Assembly: GCF_026340675.1 (NCBI RefSeq)
Contig: NZ_JAPEOX010000001.1
Coordinates: 3,472,001-3,536,000, forward strand
Direction: 5' to 3'
DNA length: 64,000 nt
Origin: Streptomyces sp. NBC_01264
GTDB lineage: Bacteria; Actinomycetota; Actinomycetes; Streptomycetales; Streptomycetaceae
A model generated the notes under the pieces. It was not told where the DNA came from and ran no database searches. It was given only the letters and a program-made list of their open reading frames with translations. The translations under genes were made by a program, and so were the position numbers. Below are positions 1 through 7,696 of the stretch, piece by piece; the first letter of the stretch is position 1; each line of letters begins with the position of its first letter.

Positions 1-64
1 TGCGGGCCGATCGCGAGAGGCGGGGGGAGCGTGGTCATCCCCCCATTGTGGCTCAGCCGTGCCG

Positions 65-95
65 TTGATCGCATGTCGTTAGTTAGGCGTACTAT
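65..95 (+). promoter_or_regulatory. Candidate leaderless promoter of the MFS exporter
   Basis: A -35-like TTGATC lies at 65-70 and a -10-like TACTAT at 90-95, separated by 19 bases. The ATG at 103 follows the -10 by 7 bases, so the transcript would be leaderless. A small inverted repeat TAGT(N7)ACTA at 80-94 overlaps the -10 and could be an operator. The assignment is inferred from spacing only. Confidence 0.4.
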
Positions 96-102
96 CGGCC
101 CT

Positions 103-1563
103 ATGGACGAGCTGACCCAGCGGCGGCGCCTGCTGATCCTGACGATCTGCTGCATGAGCCTGCTCATCGTCAGCCTGGACAACACCGTCCTGAACGTCGC
201 CCTCCCCTCCATGCGCCGCGATCTGCACGCCTCCGTGGCCGGAATGCAGTGGACGATCGACGCGTACACCCTGGTCCTGGCCTCGCTCCTGATGCTGGCC
301 GGCTCCACCGCGGACCGCATCGGCCGCCGCAAGGTCTTCACCGCCGGTGTCGTGCTCTTCACCGCCGGCTCGGTGCTCTGCTCGCTCGCGCCCAGCCTCG
401 GCTGGCTGATCGCCTTCCGGATGATCCAGGCCGTCGGCGGCTCGATGCTCAATCCGGTCGCCATGTCGATCATCACCAACACCTTCACCGAACCGCGCGA
501 GCGCGCCCGCGCCATCGGCGTCTGGGGCGCCGTCGTCGGCATCTCCATGGCCGCGGGCCCGCTGATCGGCGGCCTGCTCGTGGACTCGGTCGGCTGGCGG
601 TCCATCTTCTGGATCAACCTCCCCGTCGGCCTCCTCGCCCTCGTACTGACCCTGCGCTACATCCCGGAGTCCCGGGCCGACCATCCGCGCCGCCCGGACC
701 CGGTGGGGCAGCTGCTGGTCATGGGGCTGCTCGGCTCGGTCACCTTCGGGATCATCGAAGCCCCCTCCGCCGGACTGGGCTCCCCGCTGATCCTGGGCTG
801 CGCGTGCGTCGCGGTCCTGTCCCTGGCCGGGCTGCTGGCCTACGAGTCACGGCGCGCGGAGCCCCTGATCGACCCGCGGTTCTTCCGCAGCGCCCCCTTC
901 AGCGGGGCCACGGTGATCGCGGTCAGCGCCTTCGCCGCGCTGTCCGGGTTCCTGTTCCTGAACACCCTCTACCTTCAGGACGTACGGGGCCTCGACGCCC
1001 TGGACGCCGGCCTGTACATGCTGCCGATGGCGGTCTTCGCCTTCCTCTGCGCCCCCGTGTCGGGACGGCTCGTCGCCACCCGGGGACCGCGGCTGCCGCT
1101 GCTGGTCGCGGGCGTGACGATGGGGGCGAGCGGGCTGCTGTTCGCCGCCTTCTCGGCCGAGAGCTCGACGCCGATGCTGTTCTGCGGGTACGTGCTCTTC
1201 GGCATCGGGTTCGGCCTGGTGAACGCGCCGATCACCAACACCGCGGTCTCCGGGATGCCGCGCGCCCAGGCCGGCGTGGCCGCGGCGGTGGCCTCCACCA
1301 GCCGGCAGACCGGCGGGGCGCTGGGCGTGGCGATCGTGGGCGCGGTCCTGGCCGCGGGGATGGCCGGCGGATCCGGCTCCGCCGCCGCGTTCGTGTCCGC
1401 GGCCCGGCCCGCCTGGTGGATCATCACGGTGTGCGGACTGCTCGTCCTGTGCGTGGGCTTCGCCACCAGCGGCGGCTGGGCCCGGGAGACGGCCCTGCGC
1501 ACGGCCCGCGCCCTGGAGCCGCAGTCCGACCCCGCGCGTACGGGCTCCGCACCGCGGCGCTGA
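103..1563 (+). CDS. DHA2-type MFS multidrug exporter (14 TM)
   Basis: This is a 486-residue proton-driven drug exporter of the EmrB/QacA class in the cytoplasmic membrane. The family signature LDNTVLNVALPSM lies near residues 25-37. The motif A region with AGSTADRIGRRKVF follows TM2, and an antiporter-type glycine-rich segment (WGAVVGISMAAGPLIGG) lies in TM5. The hydrophobic segments fit 14 membrane spans. The start at 103 is preferred over an in-frame upstream codon at 31 because homologues begin just before TM1 and a -10-like hexamer sits 7 bases upstream. It converges on a MarR gene ending 60 bases away, which may or may not regulate it. The substrate cannot be inferred. Confidence 0.9.
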   Translation: MDELTQRRRLLILTICCMSLLIVSLDNTVLNVALPSMRRDLHASVAGMQWTIDAYTLVLASLLMLAGSTADRIGRRKVFTAGVVLFTAGSVLCSLAPSLGWLIAFRMIQAVGGSMLNPVAMSIITNTFTEPRERARAIGVWGAVVGISMAAGPLIGGLLVDSVGWRSIFWINLPVGLLALVLTLRYIPESRADHPRRPDPVGQLLVMGLLGSVTFGIIEAPSAGLGSPLILGCACVAVLSLAGLLAYESRRAEPLIDPRFFRSAPFSGATVIAVSAFAALSGFLFLNTLYLQDVRGLDALDAGLYMLPMAVFAFLCAPVSGRLVATRGPRLPLLVAGVTMGASGLLFAAFSAESSTPMLFCGYVLFGIGFGLVNAPITNTAVSGMPRAQAGVAAAVASTSRQTGGALGVAIVGAVLAAGMAGGSGSAAAFVSAARPAWWIITVCGLLVLCVGFATSGGWARETALRTARALEPQSDPARTGSAPRR

Positions 1564-1622
1564 GGCGGGGCGGCGGGGGCGGGACGGCCGTGCGGCTGCC
1601 CGCGTGCCGGCCGCCCGCGCCC

Positions 1623-2078
1623 CTACTCGCCGCAGCTGAAGTCGTCGCTGTGCGAGTCGATCCGGTCCAGGAGGCCGCGCAGCGCTTCCTGGTCCCGGTC
1701 CGTGAGCCGGGCGAAGAGTCCGAGCTCCACCGCGTCGAGGGCCGCGTTCGTCTTCGCGAGGGCCGTGGTGCCCGCGTCGGTGATGGCGACGTTGTGGCGG
1801 CGGCGGTCGGCCGGGTCCCGGCGGCGCTCGACGAGCCCGTCGCCCTCCAGGTCGTTGAGGATCCCGACGAGCACGCTCGGGTCCACCTCCAGCCGCTCGG
1901 CCAGTGCGCGCTGGCCGATGGGGCCGCCCTCCAGGTGCGTGAGGGCCATCGCGTGGCGCGGGGTGAGTCCGGCGGCGCTGAGCGCCTGCTTCATGCGGGT
2001 CTGGGTGACCGATCCGTGCCAGGCCAGCAGCATGCCCAGCCGCTGCGGCGGGTGCGTGGGGTCCTGAGGCGCCGTCAT
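1623..2078 (-). CDS. MarR family transcriptional regulator
   Basis: A winged-helix repressor of about 151 residues. The wHTH region includes GQRALAERLEVDPSVLVGILNDLEGDGLVERR, and the wing motif DPADRRRHNVAIT is typical of MarR. The start at ATG 2078 is chosen because TACGAT lies 6 bases upstream, giving a leaderless mRNA. An in-frame GTG at 2084 is the alternative. It is divergent from the DoxX-like gene at 2169, and inverted repeats lie between them, so autoregulation and control of that neighbour are likely. The inducer is unknown. Confidence 0.88.
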   Translation of the reverse strand: MTAPQDPTHPPQRLGMLLAWHGSVTQTRMKQALSAAGLTPRHAMALTHLEGGPIGQRALAERLEVDPSVLVGILNDLEGDGLVERRRDPADRRRHNVAITDAGTTALAKTNAALDAVELGLFARLTDRDQEALRGLLDRIDSHSDDFSCGE

Positions 2079-2113
2079 GTCCACATCGTAACAACCGAGA
2101 AATAATTGCGCTT

Positions 2114-2136
2114 CATCGATCGTTGATGGTATTCAA
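2114..2136. promoter_or_regulatory. Candidate MarR operator between marR and doxX-like genes
   Basis: Two overlapping imperfect palindromes sit in the divergent gap. One is CATC(N7)GATG at 2114-2128 and the other is TTGA(N6)TCAA at 2123-2136. The TTGA/TCAA type is common for MarR proteins. Binding is inferred. Confidence 0.5.
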
Positions 2137-2168
2137 TGATTCCACATCGCCGATCGTTGGAGTCCACC

Positions 2169-2513
2169 ATGTTCATCGCCTATGCCGTCGTCGCCGGACT
2201 GCTCGCGCTCGCCCTCGCCGGGTCCGCGACCTTCACGTTTCAGCGCAGCCCCGCGATCACGGAGAACATGACGAAGGTCGGGGTGCCCGAATCCTGGCTC
2301 CCCCGACTCGCCGCCCTGAAGGCGGCCGGCGCGATCGGCCTGGTCGCGGGCCTGTGGCTGGCCCCGCTGGGCATAGCCGCCGCCGTCGGTGTGGTCCTCT
2401 ACTTCATCGGCGCGATCGTCTTCCACCTGCGCGCGAAGGACTACGCCTTCGCCCCCGCGGCCGTTCTCGCCCTGGTCGCGGCGGCCGCCCTGATCCTGCG
2501 CGTGGTGGCCTGA
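2169..2513 (+). CDS. DoxX-like membrane protein
   Basis: A 114-residue integral membrane protein with about four hydrophobic segments, starting MFIAYAVVAGLLALALAGSA. It resembles the DoxX/DoxD-like family, whose members are often redox or thiol-stress linked and MarR-controlled. The start at 2169 has a GGAG ribosome site 8 bases upstream. Its stop codon lies at the beginning of the second copy of a perfect 20-bp tandem duplication, so its C-terminus was set by that duplication. It is divergent from the MarR gene at 1623-2078. The biochemical role is not known. Confidence 0.75.
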   Translation: MFIAYAVVAGLLALALAGSATFTFQRSPAITENMTKVGVPESWLPRLAALKAAGAIGLVAGLWLAPLGIAAAVGVVLYFIGAIVFHLRAKDYAFAPAAVLALVAAAALILRVVA

Positions 2514-2530
2514 TCCTGCGCGTGGTGGCC
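2491..2530. repeat. 20-bp perfect tandem duplication spanning a stop codon
   Basis: TGATCCTGCGCGTGGTGGCC occurs at 2491-2510 and again at 2511-2530. The second copy begins with the TGA that terminates the DoxX-like protein. Without the duplication the frame would stay open into the next regulatory region. Confidence 0.95.
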
Positions 2531-2574
2531 CGACGGTCGCCCGCCGCGACTCCCGCCCCGGATTCCTGGACGAT

Positions 2575-2607
2575 TGCTCTCCGCGCAGATAGTCTGCGCG
2601 GAGAGCA
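2575..2607. promoter_or_regulatory. Perfect 15-bp palindrome, operator candidate for the SRPBCC-MarR operon
   Basis: Arms TGCTCTCCGCGCAGA (2575-2589) and TCTGCGCGGAGAGCA (2593-2607) are exact reverse complements separated by TAG. The palindrome ends 18 bases before the SRPBCC start codon. The second gene of that operon encodes a MarR protein, so this is most simply its operator. An RNA hairpin role is also possible. Confidence 0.65.
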
Positions 2608-2624
2608 TCTACTTGGAGGCCCCC

Positions 2625-3041
2625 ATGTGGGAGTACGAGCACGCCGTCGAGACCACCGCCGCACCCGAGGCGATCTGGGCCCTGTGGGCCGATGTCGAGA
2701 ACTGGGGCGCCTGGAACGCCGACATCGAGAAGATCGAGCTCCGGGGCGCCTTCGCGGCGGGCGCGGAGATCACCATGACCCCGGCCGGCCAGGACCCGGT
2801 GGAACTGCTCGTCGCCGAGGCCGCCGAGGGCGAGATGTTCGTCGACGAGGCACACTTCGCCGGCCTGGTCCTGCGGACCACCCACCGGATCGACCGGCTC
2901 GGCCCGGAGCTCAGCCGGGTGGTGTACCGGATGGAGATCAGCGGCGAGAGCGCGGCCGAAGCGGGCCCGCAGATCGGCCCGGCCGTCACGGCCGACTGGC
3001 CCGAGACCATGGCCGCACTGGTGCGGACGGCCCGGGGCTGA
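2625..3041 (+). CDS. SRPBCC (START-like) family protein
   Basis: A 138-residue protein of the polyketide cyclase/AHSA1-like fold. The N-terminus MWEYEHAVETTAAPEAIWALW and the following WNADIEKIELRGAFAAG segment are typical of this hydrophobic-pocket family. GGAGG lies about 8 bases before the ATG at 2625. Its TGA overlaps the ATG of the downstream MarR gene, so the two are translationally coupled. The ligand is unknown. The pairing with a MarR suggests that a small lipophilic compound is sensed or handled. Confidence 0.82.
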   Translation: MWEYEHAVETTAAPEAIWALWADVENWGAWNADIEKIELRGAFAAGAEITMTPAGQDPVELLVAEAAEGEMFVDEAHFAGLVLRTTHRIDRLGPELSRVVYRMEISGESAAEAGPQIGPAVTADWPETMAALVRTARG

Positions 3042-3469
3042 TGGCCCTGACACCCGGCGAGAGCCCCGGTTTCCTGCTCTGGCACGCCACCCTGCGCTGG
3101 CAGCGGGGCATCGCCGCGGCGCTGGGCCCCCTGGGCCTGACCCACGTGCAGTTCGTCCTCCTCGCCTGCGCCTGGTGGCTCAACGAGCAGGGCGAGCACC
3201 CCAACCAGCAGGCCCTCGCACGCCAGGCGGGCACCGACGTGAAGATGACCTCCCAGGTGGTGCGCACCCTGGAACAGAAGGGGCTGCTCGCGCGCGAGGT
3301 CGATCCGGCGGACACCCGCGCCAAGCGGCTGCGCGTCACGGCGGCCGGGGCCGAGCTGGCCCCGCGGGCCATCGCCGCCGTCGAAGGAGTGGACGAGGAG
3401 TTCTTCCGGCCGATCCCGCGCGGGGACGCCGTCACCCTGCTGAGCCGCCTGGCCCACCCCGAGTCCTGA
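3041..3469 (+). CDS. MarR family regulator coupled to the SRPBCC gene
   Basis: A 142-residue winged-helix protein. The helix-turn-helix region reads NQQALARQAGTDVKMTSQVVRTLEQKGLLAR, followed by the wing DPADTRAKRLRVTAAG. Its ATG overlaps the SRPBCC stop by one base (TGATG). The 15-bp perfect palindrome ahead of the operon is a likely autoregulatory site. It differs clearly from the MarR at 1623-2078 in sequence and in operator type. Confidence 0.86.
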   Translation: MALTPGESPGFLLWHATLRWQRGIAAALGPLGLTHVQFVLLACAWWLNEQGEHPNQQALARQAGTDVKMTSQVVRTLEQKGLLAREVDPADTRAKRLRVTAAGAELAPRAIAAVEGVDEEFFRPIPRGDAVTLLSRLAHPES

Positions 3470-3531
3470 CGCCGCCCCTCCCCCACCCAGCCCCGTCCGC
3501 CTTGCGGGCGGGGCCTCCTCGCACGAACGAG

Positions 3532-3569
3532 TGACAGATATTGAAATCTGTCAGCCGTCATGCCATTCT
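3532..3569 (+). promoter_or_regulatory. AKR promoter with TetR-type operator
   Basis: A perfect inverted repeat with arms TGACAGAT (3532-3539) and ATCTGTCA (3546-3553) covers the -35-like TTGAAA at 3541-3546. A -10-like CATTCT sits at 3564-3569, 17 bases later and 6 bases before the ATG at 3576, so the mRNA should be leaderless. A second outer repeat GAACGAG (3525-3531)/CTCGTTC (3568-3574) brackets the promoter. The TetR gene two positions downstream is the obvious candidate binder. Confidence 0.62.
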
Positions 3570-3575
3570 CGTTCC

Positions 3576-4619
3576 ATGACGAAGAACCAGAGCACCTCGG
3601 CGAGCACCTCACAGACCGGCACCCGCACCCTCGGCAGCACCGGCCCCACCGTCTTCCCCCTGGGGCTGGGCTGCATGGGAATGTCCGCCCTCTACGGCGA
3701 GGCCGACCGGGCGGAGTCCCTCGCCACCATCCACGCCGCCCTCGACGCCGGGGTGACCCTGCTCGACACCGGCGACTTCTACGGCATGGGGCACAACGAG
3801 CTCCTCATCAACGAAGCCCTGCGCACCGCCCCCGCCGCGGCCCGCGAGAAGGCGCTGACCAGCGTGAAGTTCGGCGCCCTGCGCACGGTCGAGGGCGGCT
3901 TCACCGGGTACGACGGGCGGCCGGAGGCCGTCAAGAACTTCCTGGCCTATTCGCTCCAGCGGCTCGGCCGGGACCACATCGACGTCTACCGCATCGCCCG
4001 CGTGGACCCCGACGTGCCGATCGAGGAGACCGTCGGCGCGATCGCCGAGGCCGTCACGGCCGGGCACGTCCGGCACATCGGACTCTCCGAGGTCGGCGCG
4101 GACACCCTGCGCCGGGCCGCGGCCGTGGCTCCGATCGCCGACCTCCAGATCGAGTACTCCCTGATCTCGCGCGGAATCGAGGAGGAGATCCTGCCGACCG
4201 CCCGCGAGCTCGGCATCGGCATCACGGCGTACGGCGTGCTGTCCCGCGGCCTGATCAGCGGCCACTTCACCCGCGACCGCGCACTGGCTCCGGGCGACTT
4301 CCGCGGGATGAGCCCGCGCTTCCAGGGCGACAACCTCGACCGGAACCTCGACCTGGTCGACGCCCTGCGCAAGGTCGCCGACGAGAAGGGCGTCAGCGTC
4401 GCCCAGACCGCCATCGCCTGGGTGCTCTCGCGGGGCGAGGACATCGTGCCGCTGGTCGGCGCCCGCAGCCGGGACCGGCTCGGCGAGGCACTGGGCGCCC
4501 TTCAGGTCTCCCTGACCCCCGCCGACCTCGCCGCCATCGAGGACGCGGTCCCGGCCGGTGCGGCCGCGGGCGATCGGTACCCCGCTGCCCAGATGGCCCA
4601 CCTGGACAGCGAGCACTGA
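3576..4619 (+). CDS. Aldo/keto reductase
   Basis: A 347-residue NADPH-dependent oxidoreductase with a TIM-barrel fold. Asp64 and Tyr69 in LLDTGDFYG and Lys98 in TSVKFG match the AKR catalytic residues. The usual catalytic His position in the fourth strand reads YRIARVDP, with Ala141 where many members have His. That variant also occurs in a known AKR subfamily, so it need not mean inactivity. The gene lies 21 bases upstream of a co-directional TetR gene and is preceded by a perfect inverted repeat. The substrate is unknown; detoxification of a carbonyl compound sensed by the TetR is plausible. Confidence 0.9.
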   Translation: MTKNQSTSASTSQTGTRTLGSTGPTVFPLGLGCMGMSALYGEADRAESLATIHAALDAGVTLLDTGDFYGMGHNELLINEALRTAPAAAREKALTSVKFGALRTVEGGFTGYDGRPEAVKNFLAYSLQRLGRDHIDVYRIARVDPDVPIEETVGAIAEAVTAGHVRHIGLSEVGADTLRRAAAVAPIADLQIEYSLISRGIEEEILPTARELGIGITAYGVLSRGLISGHFTRDRALAPGDFRGMSPRFQGDNLDRNLDLVDALRKVADEKGVSVAQTAIAWVLSRGEDIVPLVGARSRDRLGEALGALQVSLTPADLAAIEDAVPAGAAAGDRYPAAQMAHLDSEH

Positions 4620-4640
4620 TCCGGCTGTACGGTCGTACTC

Positions 4641-5234
4641 ATGCCACCCGCAGCCGCCGAGCCCCTCACCCCCGAGCGCATCCTCGAAACCACTGAGGAG
4701 GTGCTGCGCCGCTTCGGCCCGACCAAGGCGACCGTGGTGGACGTGGCGCGGGCCCTGGGCGTCAGCCACGGCAGCGTGTACCGGCACTTCCCGTCGAAGG
4801 CCGCACTGCGCGAGGCCGTCACGGACCGCTGGCTCGCCAAGAGCGTGGTCATGCTGGAGGAGATCGCCTCGGCGCCGGCCGAGCCGGCCCCTTCCAAGCT
4901 GGAGTCGTGGCTGGAGGCCCTGTTCGAGGCCAAGCGCCACAAGGCGGGCGACGACCCGGAGCTGTTCGCGACGTACATCGTGCTGCTCGGCGAGAGCAGC
5001 GGCGTGGTGGAGCACCACATCACCGAGCTGATCGGGCAGCTGTCCCGGATCATCGGCGAGGGGGTCGCGGCGGGCTCCCTCAGCGCGCCCGACGTACCGG
5101 CCGCGGCGCGCGCGGTGTTCGACGCCACCGGCCGCTTCCACGATCCGCAGTACGCGGCGGACTGGCTGGAGCCGACCATCACCGCCGAGTTCGAGGCGGT
5201 CACCGCCCTGGTCGTCCGGGGCCTGCGCGCCTGA
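4641..5234 (+). CDS. TetR family regulator
   Basis: A 197-residue repressor. The N-terminal HTH (TVVDVARALGVSHGSVYRHFPSKAALREAV, about residues 31-60) is a textbook TetR_N domain, followed by a helical ligand-binding domain. A TACGGT hexamer lies 7 bases before the ATG, suggesting its own leaderless promoter in addition to read-through from the AKR gene. It most likely binds the palindrome ahead of the AKR gene. Confidence 0.9.
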   Translation: MPPAAAEPLTPERILETTEEVLRRFGPTKATVVDVARALGVSHGSVYRHFPSKAALREAVTDRWLAKSVVMLEEIASAPAEPAPSKLESWLEALFEAKRHKAGDDPELFATYIVLLGESSGVVEHHITELIGQLSRIIGEGVAAGSLSAPDVPAAARAVFDATGRFHDPQYAADWLEPTITAEFEAVTALVVRGLRA

Positions 5235-5358
5235 CGCCCGGAAGCGGCTAGTCCGGACAGCTTGATCATCATTTGGGGCGGCGAGCCCTTGCCGTGCGGC
5301 TCCCCTGTTCCTACGTTCCCCCTTACCGCACACCATCAGGTCTGTTCCAGGGGGAACC

Positions 5359-6087
5359 TTGTCCACTCAGCAAGAACCGGCAGCGCGGTCCGGGCCGCCG
5401 GCCAGATCCGGATCGGCCGCCGCCATCGGCTGGATCCTGACCATCGCGTTCAACGTGGTCGCGCCCATCCTCACGTACAACATGCTGACCGACCGGGGCT
5501 GGAGCGAGTTCGCCGCGCTCCTGGTCAGCGGCGTCTGGCCGGTGGTCGACTCCGCCGTCCACCTCGCCTGGCGCCGCAAGGTCGACGAGTTCGCCGTGGT
5601 CACCCTGGTCTTCCTGGTGATCACCGCTCTCGTCGCGCTGATCGGCACGCACTCGGCGCGCGCCCTGCTCATCAAGGACTCGGGGGTGACGGGTCTGTTC
5701 GGCGCGCTCTGCGTCGCCACCCTGTTCACTCCCCGGCCGCTGATGTTCTACTTCGGCCGCAAATTCGGGACCGACGGGACCAAGGAGGGCGTCGCGTACT
5801 TCAACGGGCTCTGGCAGTACCCCGACTTCCGCAAGGCGATGCGGCGGATGACCACCGTCTGGGGCGTCGCGTACCTGGTGGAGGCCGCACTGCGGGTGGT
5901 GCTGGCGTACGCGCTGAGCGTCGACACGATGGTCTGGGTCAGCCCCCTCCTGATCTACGGCTTCCTGATCTCGCTGATCTTCTGGACCATCCGCTTCTCG
6001 AAGCGGAGCCAGGTCGAGGGCCAGGCCAGGGCCGCTGCCGCCGCGGCGGCGGCAGCCTCCGATGCCGGCAGTCCCGCACCGGCGTAA
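5359..6087 (+). CDS. VC0807-like integral membrane protein
   Basis: A 242-residue membrane protein with about six hydrophobic segments, recognisable as the VC0807 family by its arrangement and by the FTPRPLMFYFGRKFGTDG region. The start is a TTG at 5359 with AGGGGGAA about 5 bases upstream. The C-terminus is a soluble alanine-rich tail (AAAAAAAAASDAG). No function is established for the family. It is followed by a strong hairpin shared with glyS on the other strand. Confidence 0.78.
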   Translation: MSTQQEPAARSGPPARSGSAAAIGWILTIAFNVVAPILTYNMLTDRGWSEFAALLVSGVWPVVDSAVHLAWRRKVDEFAVVTLVFLVITALVALIGTHSARALLIKDSGVTGLFGALCVATLFTPRPLMFYFGRKFGTDGTKEGVAYFNGLWQYPDFRKAMRRMTTVWGVAYLVEAALRVVLAYALSVDTMVWVSPLLIYGFLISLIFWTIRFSKRSQVEGQARAAAAAAAAASDAGSPAPA

Positions 6088-6100
6088 CCGGCCCGGAAGA

Positions 6101-6141
6101 CGGCAGTGGCCCGGTGCGCATCGCGCACCGGGCCACTGCCG
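6101..6141. terminator. Bidirectional terminator hairpin between convergent genes
   Basis: A perfect 19-bp stem (6101-6119 with 6123-6141) and a 3-base loop lie between the VC0807-like gene and glyS. There is no U tract, as usual for Streptomyces. Confidence 0.85.
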
Positions 6142-6156
6142 CATCCGCGGCGGAAC

Positions 6157-7539
6157 CTAGCAGCCGAGCAGGCGGCTGCCGAGGTAGCTCTGGATCTGGT
6201 CCAGGGAGACGCGCTCCTGCTTCATGGTGTCGCGCTCGCGCACGGTCACCGCGTTGTCGTCGAGGGTGTCGAAGTCGACGGTGACGCAGAACGGCGTGCC
6301 GATCTCGTCCTGACGGCGGTAGCGGCGGCCGATGGCGCCCGCGTCGTCGAACTCGATGTTCCAGTGCTTGCGCAGGTCGGCGGCGAGGCCCTTGGCCTTC
6401 GGCGACAGCTGCGCGTTGCGGGACAGCGGCAGGACGGCGACCTTGACCGGAGCCAGGCGCGGGTCGAAGCGCATCACGGTGCGCTTCTCCATGACGCCCT
6501 TGGCGTTCGGGGCCTCGTCCTCGTTGAACGCGTCGAGCATGAAGGCGAGCATGGCGCGGTTGACGCCGGCGGCCGGCTCGATGACGTACGGGGTGTACTT
6601 CTCCTTGGTCTCCTGGTCGAAGTACACGAGCTCCGAGCCGGAGGCCGCCGAGTGGGCCTTGAGGTCGAAGTCGGTGCGGTTGGCCACGCCTTCGAGCTCG
6701 GAGAACTCATTGCCACCGAAGTTGAAGCGGTACTCGATGTCGGCGGTGCGCTTCGAGTAGTGGGACAGCTTCTCCTTCGGGTGGTCGTACCAGCGGATGT
6801 TCTCCTCGCGGATGCCGAGGTCGCGGTACCAGTTCCACCGCTCCTGCATCCAGTACTCCTGCCACTGCTCGTCCTCGCCCGGCTTGACGAAGAACTCCAT
6901 CTCCATCTGCTCGAACTCGCGGGTGCGGAAGATGAAGTTGCCGGGGGTGATCTCGTTGCGGAAGGACTTGCCCATCTGCGCGATGCCGAAGGGGGGCTTC
7001 TTGCGCGAGGTGGTCATCACGTGGGCGAAGTTGGTGAAGATGCCCTGGGCGGTCTCGGGGCGCAGGTACGCCTTGGAGCCGGTGTCCTGGGTCGGGCCGA
7101 GGTGGGTCTCCAGCATGCCGGAGAACTGCTTGGGCTCGGTGAACTGGCCCTTCACGCCGCAGTTGGGGCAGTTGATGTCGGCGAGACCGTTGGCGGGCAC
7201 GCGGCCGTGCTTGGCCTCGTACGCCTCTTCCAGGTGGTCGGCGCGGTGGCGCTTGTGACAGGAGGTGCACTCGGTCAGCGGGTCCGAGAAGGTGCCGACG
7301 TGACCGGAGGCCACCCAGACCTCGGGAGCCAGGATCACGGAGGAGTCGAGGCCGACGATGTCCTCACGCCCGGTGACCATCGCCTTCCACCACTGGCGCT
7401 TGATGTTCTCCTTGAGCTCGACACCGAGCGGACCGTAATCCCAGGCAGCCCGAGAGCCGCCGTAGATGTCACTGCACGGGAAAACGAAGCCACGGCGCTT
7501 GCTCAGGCTGACGATGGTTTCGATCTTGTCGGCGGCCAC
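6157..7539 (-). CDS. glyS: Glycyl-tRNA synthetase (alpha2 type)
   Basis: A 460-residue class II aminoacyl-tRNA synthetase that charges tRNA-Gly. The class II core is clear in [15 protein letters not shown] near the start, [22 protein letters not shown] (motif 2), and a C-terminal anticodon-binding domain beginning near [13 protein letters not shown]. Cysteine pairs (CTSCHKRH and CPNCG) form the zinc-type insertion seen in this family. The start is GTG 7539, read [18 protein letters not shown] as in homologues. The frame stays open further upstream but without coding character. It is divergent from znuA. Confidence 0.96.
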   Translation of the reverse strand: MAADKIETIVSLSKRRGFVFPCSDIYGGSRAAWDYGPLGVELKENIKRQWWKAMVTGREDIVGLDSSVILAPEVWVASGHVGTFSDPLTECTSCHKRHRADHLEEAYEAKHGRVPANGLADINCPNCGVKGQFTEPKQFSGMLETHLGPTQDTGSKAYLRPETAQGIFTNFAHVMTTSRKKPPFGIAQMGKSFRNEITPGNFIFRTREFEQMEMEFFVKPGEDEQWQEYWMQERWNWYRDLGIREENIRWYDHPKEKLSHYSKRTADIEYRFNFGGNEFSELEGVANRTDFDLKAHSAASGSELVYFDQETKEKYTPYVIEPAAGVNRAMLAFMLDAFNEDEAPNAKGVMEKRTVMRFDPRLAPVKVAVLPLSRNAQLSPKAKGLAADLRKHWNIEFDDAGAIGRRYRRQDEIGTPFCVTVDFDTLDDNAVTVRERDTMKQERVSLDQIQSYLGSRLLGC

Positions 7540-7658
7540 GGTGCTCTCTTCATTTACGAGGACGAACGGCGAAGCCTCAAGGTTACCGGCGCCCGCACCC
7601 CCCCTTTCAAATCGGGACCCCCCTCCACGGGCTCTCCGTACCCCTCCCACCAGGGTTT

Positions 7659-7696
7659 TTGACAATCGTTTCCATCTTTGATGAAAATGGATGTCA
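7659..7696 (+). promoter_or_regulatory. znuA promoter with two Zur boxes
   Basis: Two matches to the Streptomyces Zur box TGAAAATGATTTTCA lie here. TGACAATCGTTTCCA at 7660-7674 matches 11 of 15 positions and TGAAAATGGATGTCA at 7682-7696 matches 12 of 15. They cover a TTGACA -35 at 7659-7664 and a -10-like TGAAAAT 17 bases later. The znuA ATG at 7696 would be at or next to +1. Zinc-loaded Zur would block both elements. Confidence 0.75.

Noticed and set aside
3996..4002. Ala in place of the catalytic His in the aldo/keto reductase
   Set aside because: The YR(I/P)AR form occurs in an established subfamily, so it is not taken as evidence of a dead enzyme.
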